Assembly: GCA_902729315.2 (NCBI GenBank)
Contig: LR746269.1
Span: 5,859,501 to 5,923,500 of the forward strand
Direction: 5' to 3'
Origin: Spirodela intermedia
Taxonomy: Eukaryota; Streptophyta; Magnoliopsida; Alismatales; Araceae
Length of the DNA: 64,000 nt
In this document: positions 60,147 to 64,000 of the stretch, piece after piece
Numbering within the stretch: position 1 is the first letter of the stretch
How the letters are laid out: the number at the start of each line of letters is the position of its first letter
The notes under the pieces: generated by a model
Database searches by the model: none
The model's input: only the letters and a program-made list of their open reading frames with translations
What the model was told of the DNA's origin: nothing
Program-made: the position numbers and the translations under genes

Positions 60147-60834
60147 GTAAGATGGATTCTTCTGTTTTCGCCATCCCCACCAACGTTGTTTTGGTAACGC
60201 GAACGAGGGCGAGATTGGGGAGAGTGGATAGTGTTGTGTGCTCTCGCTCGTACATTTTCCTCAGAAAGCTGCGTTTCCATCCGTTCTTTGCTCCAATCAT
60301 CTCTCATTTCCTTCTTCCCGCATGGTTTCTTTCAGTCTTCTCCCCGGGAGTCAAAATTATTCCGTTCTATTTCTCTTACTTCAGCGTTTTCCCCTAATCA
60401 GGGGGATTGATTCTGGTAAGAACACCCGTAGGTAAATCAATCGCTCTAGCTCGGAAAGTTCAGTACCGCCTCAATTTCCCAGTGCATTTTGCTCGATCTC
60501 ACCAGAGCGATGTCAATGGGGGAACATCTATCCATCTATCTATCTATCCATCTGTCTGGTTAATCCTGTACGAGGCGTGATGGCGGTCGGTAATTTTCTG
60601 TTGGTTTCCCGTCTTCACTGTGTCGTCAAGTTTATATATAGGGTAATTTTCTGCTGGTCATCTCTCAGCTCAGCTCTACTTTTCGTTTGAAATGGTCGTG
60701 GGAATGTTGCTACACCGTCGATCCTCCCCAGGAACTGGCGTTCGTTCATAGAATTCGTCGAAATCCATTGTTGTTCCTCCCACAGATCTGCTCCTCCCAC
60801 TCATGCTCTCCCTCTCTCCCTCTGTTTGTTGCAG
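60147..60834 (+). other. Putative 5' UTR intron of AS1-type gene
   Basis: A GTAAGA donor at 60147 and a strong pyrimidine tract ending TTTGTTGCAG at 60834 flank an AT-rich segment with ATCT repeats near 60530-60550. Genes of this family commonly have an intron in the 5' leader. Exact borders are inferred. Confidence 0.45.
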
Positions 60835-60915
60835 ACGAGGTGAGGCACATTATGAGGAGTGCTCCTGCTCGGCCGGAATGGGCGGCGCCTGCTGCTGCTG
60901 CTGCCGCTGCCGGAG

Positions 60916-61941
60916 ATGAAGGAAAGGCAGCGGTGGAAGCCTGAGGAGGACGCGCTCCTGCGGGCGTACGTGCGGCAGTATGGGCCGCGGGAGTGGAACC
61001 TCGTGGCGCAGCGGATGAACGCGGCCTTCAGCAGGGACGCCAAGTCCTGCCTGGAGAGGTGGAAGAACTACCTCAAGCCGGGGATCAAGAAGGGCTCCCT
61101 CACGGAGGAGGAGCAGCGCCTGGTCATCCGCCTCCAGGCCAAGCACGGCAACAAGTGGAAGAAGATCGCCGCGGAGATTCCCGGCCGCACCGCCAAGCGC
61201 CTCGGCAAGTGGTGGGAAGTCTTCAAGGAGAAGCAGCAGCGTGAGCTCAAGGACAGCGCCGCCGCCGCCGCCATCGCCCACCCCATCGACCACGCCAAGT
61301 ACGACCAGATCCTCGAGAATTTCGCCGAGAAGCTCGTCAAGGACCGCCAGGCCGCCTCCTTCCTCATGCCCTCTTCCCCTATCCTCCCCCCCTGGCTCGC
61401 CACCTCCTCCTCCTCCTCCTCCCCTTCCTCCTCCTCCAGCCCCACCTCCATCGCTCCGCCGCCGCCGCCGCCTTCTGTGACCCTGACTCTCTCCCCCTCC
61501 GCACTCCCTCCGCCGCCTGTCCCTTGGCGGCAGCCGGAGAGACCCGCGGAGAGCAGCAACGGCGCCGCCAACCCCGGCGGCGGCGTCGTCTCCGAGCTCG
61601 TCGAGTGCTGCAGGGAACTCGAGGAGGGGCACCGGGCGCTGGCGGCGCACAAGAAGGAGGCGACGTGGCGGCTGCGGCGGGTGGAGTTGCAGCTGGAGTC
61701 GGAGAAGGCCTGCAAGAGGAGGGAGAAGATGGAGGACATCGAGGGGAAGATCAGAGCGCTGAGGGACCAACAGACGGCGGCGCTGGAGAGGATCGAAGCC
61801 GAGTACAGGGAGCAGCAGGCGGGCCTGCGCAAGGACGCCGAGGCCAAGGAGCAGAAGCTCGCCGAGCAGTGGGCCGCCAAGTACGGTCGTCTCACCCAGT
61901 TCCTCGAGCAGATGGGTTGCCTACCTCGGCCCACCACCTAA
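60916..61941 (+). CDS. AS1: ARP-class R2R3-MYB (AS1/ROUGH SHEATH2/PHANTASTICA)
   Basis: Single-exon coding region for 341 residues. Two atypical MYB repeats span about residues 1-110: [23 protein letters not shown] opens R2, and [23 protein letters not shown] with [23 protein letters not shown] forms R3. The central region is Ser/Pro-rich, then a conserved C-terminal domain from about residue 225 ([16 protein letters not shown]) is mostly coiled coil and ends [16 protein letters not shown]. The protein pairs with the LBD factor AS2 and recruits PRC2/HIRA to keep class I KNOX genes silent in leaves. The ATG at 60916 begins MKERQRW exactly as in the family; the open frame to 60859 has only a non-family Leu-rich stretch. 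The coding region is very GC-rich, with Ser and Pro homopolymer runs. Confidence 0.96.
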   Translation: MKERQRWKPEEDALLRAYVRQYGPREWNLVAQRMNAAFSRDAKSCLERWKNYLKPGIKKGSLTEEEQRLVIRLQAKHGNKWKKIAAEIPGRTAKRLGKWWEVFKEKQQRELKDSAAAAAIAHPIDHAKYDQILENFAEKLVKDRQAASFLMPSSPILPPWLATSSSSSSPSSSSSPTSIAPPPPPPSVTLTLSPSALPPPPVPWRQPERPAESSNGAANPGGGVVSELVECCRELEEGHRALAAHKKEATWRLRRVELQLESEKACKRREKMEDIEGKIRALRDQQTAALERIEAEYREQQAGLRKDAEAKEQKLAEQWAAKYGRLTQFLEQMGCLPRPTT

Positions 61942-62456
61942 CGATGACTGATATCCTTTAATGGGCCTTTTCCTCGGGATTCTCTTTATGGGCCCGATCG
62001 TCTCATCTTCATCTGTTCTGGTGGGCCTCCCCTTTTTTTTGGATAAAATGCTTGAAATTATGGAAAATGATCTCCTCTCGTCCTCTACCTACTGAGCTGT
62101 TTACATGGGCCTTTCAGACTCTTCTGATGGCCCATTAATTTAATTGGGGCCAATTAATGGGCCCAACTAACCATTCAGCGCCTATATATACATATTATCC
62201 CACTGCGCTGAGGCCTCATTCCATCTCGGATTGGGAAGAAAGGCAGTCGAAGGATCCAGAGGGCCGAGGAGGCGAGGGATTCCGTGGAGGAGCAAGCGTC
62301 ACCGGTGCGACCAGAGTTCCTCCGGCAGAGGCCGACGGTGTCTGCTCTTCGTCTATCGCCATCGACAGGCCGCGGTTTTGGAAGCTTGCCCCGCGCCATA
62401 ACCGTAATCCCTCTTTCTGAAACCCTAGATCTAGTTTGTGACTTCCACCGGCGAAG
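61942..62456. promoter_or_regulatory. Spacer and CXIP4 promoter with site II cluster
   Basis: GGGCC-type words recur from 61963 to 62165 (TGGGCC, GGCCCA, GGGCCC), next to a short palindrome around TTAATTTAATTGG. A TATATATA box lies at about 62182-62189 and a telo-box-like AAACCCTAG at about 62420. TCP-bound site II plus telo-box is a known promoter combination for housekeeping and growth genes. Confidence 0.6.
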
Positions 62457-63719
62457 ATGCCGGCTACGGCGGGGAGGGTGCGGATGCCGGCGAACAACCG
62501 CGTTCATAGCAGCGCGGCGTTGCAGACTCACGGGATATGGCAGAGTGCGATCGGGTACGATCCCTACGCCCCTGAGAAAGATTCGAAGGTCAAGGCATCG
62601 GACAGGCCGGAAGCCGAAGGGGGAACGGAGAATGCCTACGCCAGCTTCCAGGGCCTCCTGGCCCTCGCACGAATCACAGGGTCCAGCGCTAACGATACCC
62701 GGGGGGCTTGCAAAAGGTGTGGGCGCGTCGGGCACCTGACCTACCAGTGCCGCAACTTCCTTAGCGTCAAGGAGGACAAGGAGAAGGATGACGTCGCTCT
62801 TCAGAGCGCCACCGCTATGTTCGACAAGATCAAGAAGGCGAATGGGCTGAACAAATGTGAAGAAGGGAGTTCATCGGAGGAAGAGGAGAGCGAGAGCTCA
62901 GACTCTGATATGGATCCGGAGATCGAGAAGATTATTGCGGCGAGGATGGGGAAGAACAAGAAGAGGGCAGATAGGCATGAGGGATCTGAGAAAGACGGGA
63001 AGGGCAGGTCAAGGAAGAGGAGGCACAGAGGTTCAGATGATGACGAAGATGAGGAGATGAGGAGAAAGGAAATGAAACGCAGCAGGCACAGAGGTTCAGA
63101 TGATGACGAAGATGAGGAGGTAAGGAGAGAGGAAAAGAGGCATGGGAGGAGGCCCAGTGGTTTAGATGGGGACGAGGAGGCGAGGAGCAAGGAGAATAAG
63201 GAAAGAAGGAGGCATAGAAGTTCTGACGACGACGAGGGTGAGGAATCGAGGAGAAGAAGGGAAAGGAAGCATCGGAGGAGGCGCAGGAGTCCTGAAGACG
63301 AGGAGGAGAGGAGGAAGGAGAAGAAGCACAAGAGGAGGCATGGAAGTTCAGATGATGACAGCAGCGAGGAGGATGACCACCACCGCCGTCACAGGAAGAG
63401 TAAGAAAGAGAAGAGGAGTTGTCGCCATAAGAGAGACGCTTCTGACGATGAATCAGAGGATGCCCCAGACAGGCACCAACGCTCTCGTAGGCAGCGTAGC
63501 GGGCGGGAGGAGGGATCAGACAGTGAGCCAGAAAGCATCCCTGATCGCGAAAAGCATTCTGATTGGCGCAGGAAGGGGCATCGCTATGGCCGTGCAACAG
63601 ATGGAGGAGGTAAGCTGTCCAGGAAACGCAACAGCAGCGGCAGTGACTCGGAGGAGGAGGATGACCCTCGCATCGCGAAGTCAAAGAAGCACTCCGAAAA
63701 GAGAAAGCGGGAACACTAG
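62457..63719 (+). CDS. CXIP4: CAX-interacting protein 4-like zinc-knuckle protein
   Basis: Intronless coding region for 420 residues. The N-terminal 110 residues are nearly invariant in plants (MPATAGRVRMPANN, ALQTHGIWQSAIGYDPYAP, YASFQGLLALARITGS), followed by a CCHC zinc knuckle with C85, C88, H93 and C98, then CRNFLSVKEDKEKD. After an acidic Ser/Glu tract (SSSEEEESESSDSD) the C-terminal half is a long Arg/Lys/Ser/Asp-rich region like those of RNA-processing proteins (animal SREK1IP1 is related). Arabidopsis CXIP4 was isolated as an activator of the vacuolar H+/Ca2+ exchanger CAX1 and is found in the nucleus; a splicing-related role fits the domains. Internal duplications in the charged region (GSDDDEDEE units) make it longer than I recall for Arabidopsis. 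Confidence 0.95.
   Translation: MPATAGRVRMPANNRVHSSAALQTHGIWQSAIGYDPYAPEKDSKVKASDRPEAEGGTENAYASFQGLLALARITGSSANDTRGACKRCGRVGHLTYQCRNFLSVKEDKEKDDVALQSATAMFDKIKKANGLNKCEEGSSSEEEESESSDSDMDPEIEKIIAARMGKNKKRADRHEGSEKDGKGRSRKRRHRGSDDDEDEEMRRKEMKRSRHRGSDDDEDEEVRREEKRHGRRPSGLDGDEEARSKENKERRRHRSSDDDEGEESRRRRERKHRRRRRSPEDEEERRKEKKHKRRHGSSDDDSSEEDDHHRRHRKSKKEKRSCRHKRDASDDESEDAPDRHQRSRRQRSGREEGSDSEPESIPDREKHSDWRRKGHRYGRATDGGGKLSRKRNSSGSDSEEEDDPRIAKSKKHSEKRKREH
63018..63120 (+). repeat. In-frame tandem repeat in CXIP4 charged domain
   Basis: A block reading AGGCACAGAGGTTCAGATGA and continuing through GACGAAGATGAGGA occurs twice, about 63-66 bp apart, with near-perfect nucleotide identity, giving two RHRGSDDDEDEE units. 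Looser copies follow to about 63370. Confidence 0.8.
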
Positions 63720-64000
63720 GAGAGTTAGAGCTGACCTGAAAACCAATGCCCATGTTCTTGGCAGTCTGGTAACCTCTTCATCTTGTCGTATCCATATCTA
63801 CTGTTCGGTGGGTGTATATGCTTCATGATCATGCCAAAGAAGAATCCTTTGAATGGTCTTTCGTGGAGTTATTGTCAAATAATTCGGTTTTTGTGGCCTC
63901 ATTTTCTGGTGGGTTTGATCACATGATGAACAAACCATGGTGTAAAACTTTGGAAGACTCTGATAATCAGAGGTTGACGACGAACATGATTGGATTCTAT
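63720..64000 (+). other. CXIP4 3' UTR and flank
   Basis: Probable 3' UTR to the window end. No further gene is visible in 281 bases. Confidence 0.5.

Noticed and set aside
60850-61770. 306-codon minus-strand frame opposite the AS1-type gene
   Set aside because: Antisense of the MYB exon; Leu/Gly repeat product without family features.

Overview
This window is nuclear DNA from a flowering plant. The evidence is GT-AG introns throughout, plant-only gene families, telomere-type CCCTAAA heptamers in the spacers and very many CT/GA microsatellites. Some genes are extremely GC-rich with few or no introns (laccase, the GPAT, the PPR gene, the AS1-type MYB), while others are AT-rich with many introns (thylakoid lumenal protein, TFIIA, the RAB5IF homologue). 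That two-class composition is typical of monocots, so a monocot is my best guess (inference). I assembled 19 gene models by hand from splice sites, reading-frame phase and homology to families I know. Every multi-exon model below closes in frame, with an exon total divisible by three.

Layout. 1-1.1 kb: SUPERMAN-type C2H2 repressor (+). 1.1-4.6 kb: gene-free, with minisatellites, microsatellites and a ~126-bp tandem repeat. 4.7-8.5 kb: thylakoid lumenal 15 kDa pentapeptide protein (-). 9.6-11.7 kb: PTAC16 (-), divergent from the TFIIA large subunit (+, 12.4-17.7 kb). 19.2-21.4 kb: laccase (+). 22.0-22.5 kb: OHP1 (+). 23.1-25.0 kb: plastid J-protein (-), divergent from a thaumatin-like protein (+, 25.3-26.2 kb). 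26.5-28.7 kb: intronless DYW-type PPR (+). 29.6-30.5 kb: LUX/PCL1-type GARP factor (-). 31.7-32.5 kb: small plastid membrane protein (+). 34.3-36.1 kb: GPAT5/7-type acyltransferase (+). 38.1-38.3 kb: RTFL/DVL small peptide (-). 39.8-42.4 kb: CCS52B/FZR-type APC/C activator (+). 42.4-45.1 kb: AT-rich, gene-poor. 45.1-46.7 kb: plastid YidD-like protein (+). 47.3-51.4 kb: RAB5IF/OPTI homologue (+) with a 3.1-kb intron. 52.5-54.5 kb: RLCK-VII kinase (-). 54.5-60.9 kb: no confirmed gene. 60.9-61.9 kb: AS1/RS2/PHANTASTICA MYB (+). 62.5-63.7 kb: CXIP4-like zinc-knuckle protein (+).

The genes do not form a pathway or cluster; this is ordinary plant gene order. About six products are probably plastid proteins (lumen, nucleoid, thylakoid membrane, J-protein, YidD-like, unnamed membrane protein), and LUX, AS1, the SUP-like factor and RTFL are developmental or clock regulators. 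I found no sign of a novel multi-gene system. The most unusual items are the three-copy telomere-motif repeat at 3.0-3.4 kb, the inverted microsatellite arrays inside the GPAT intron, the 24-nt terminal exon of TFIIA, and an unresolved stretch at 56.3-58.7 kb.
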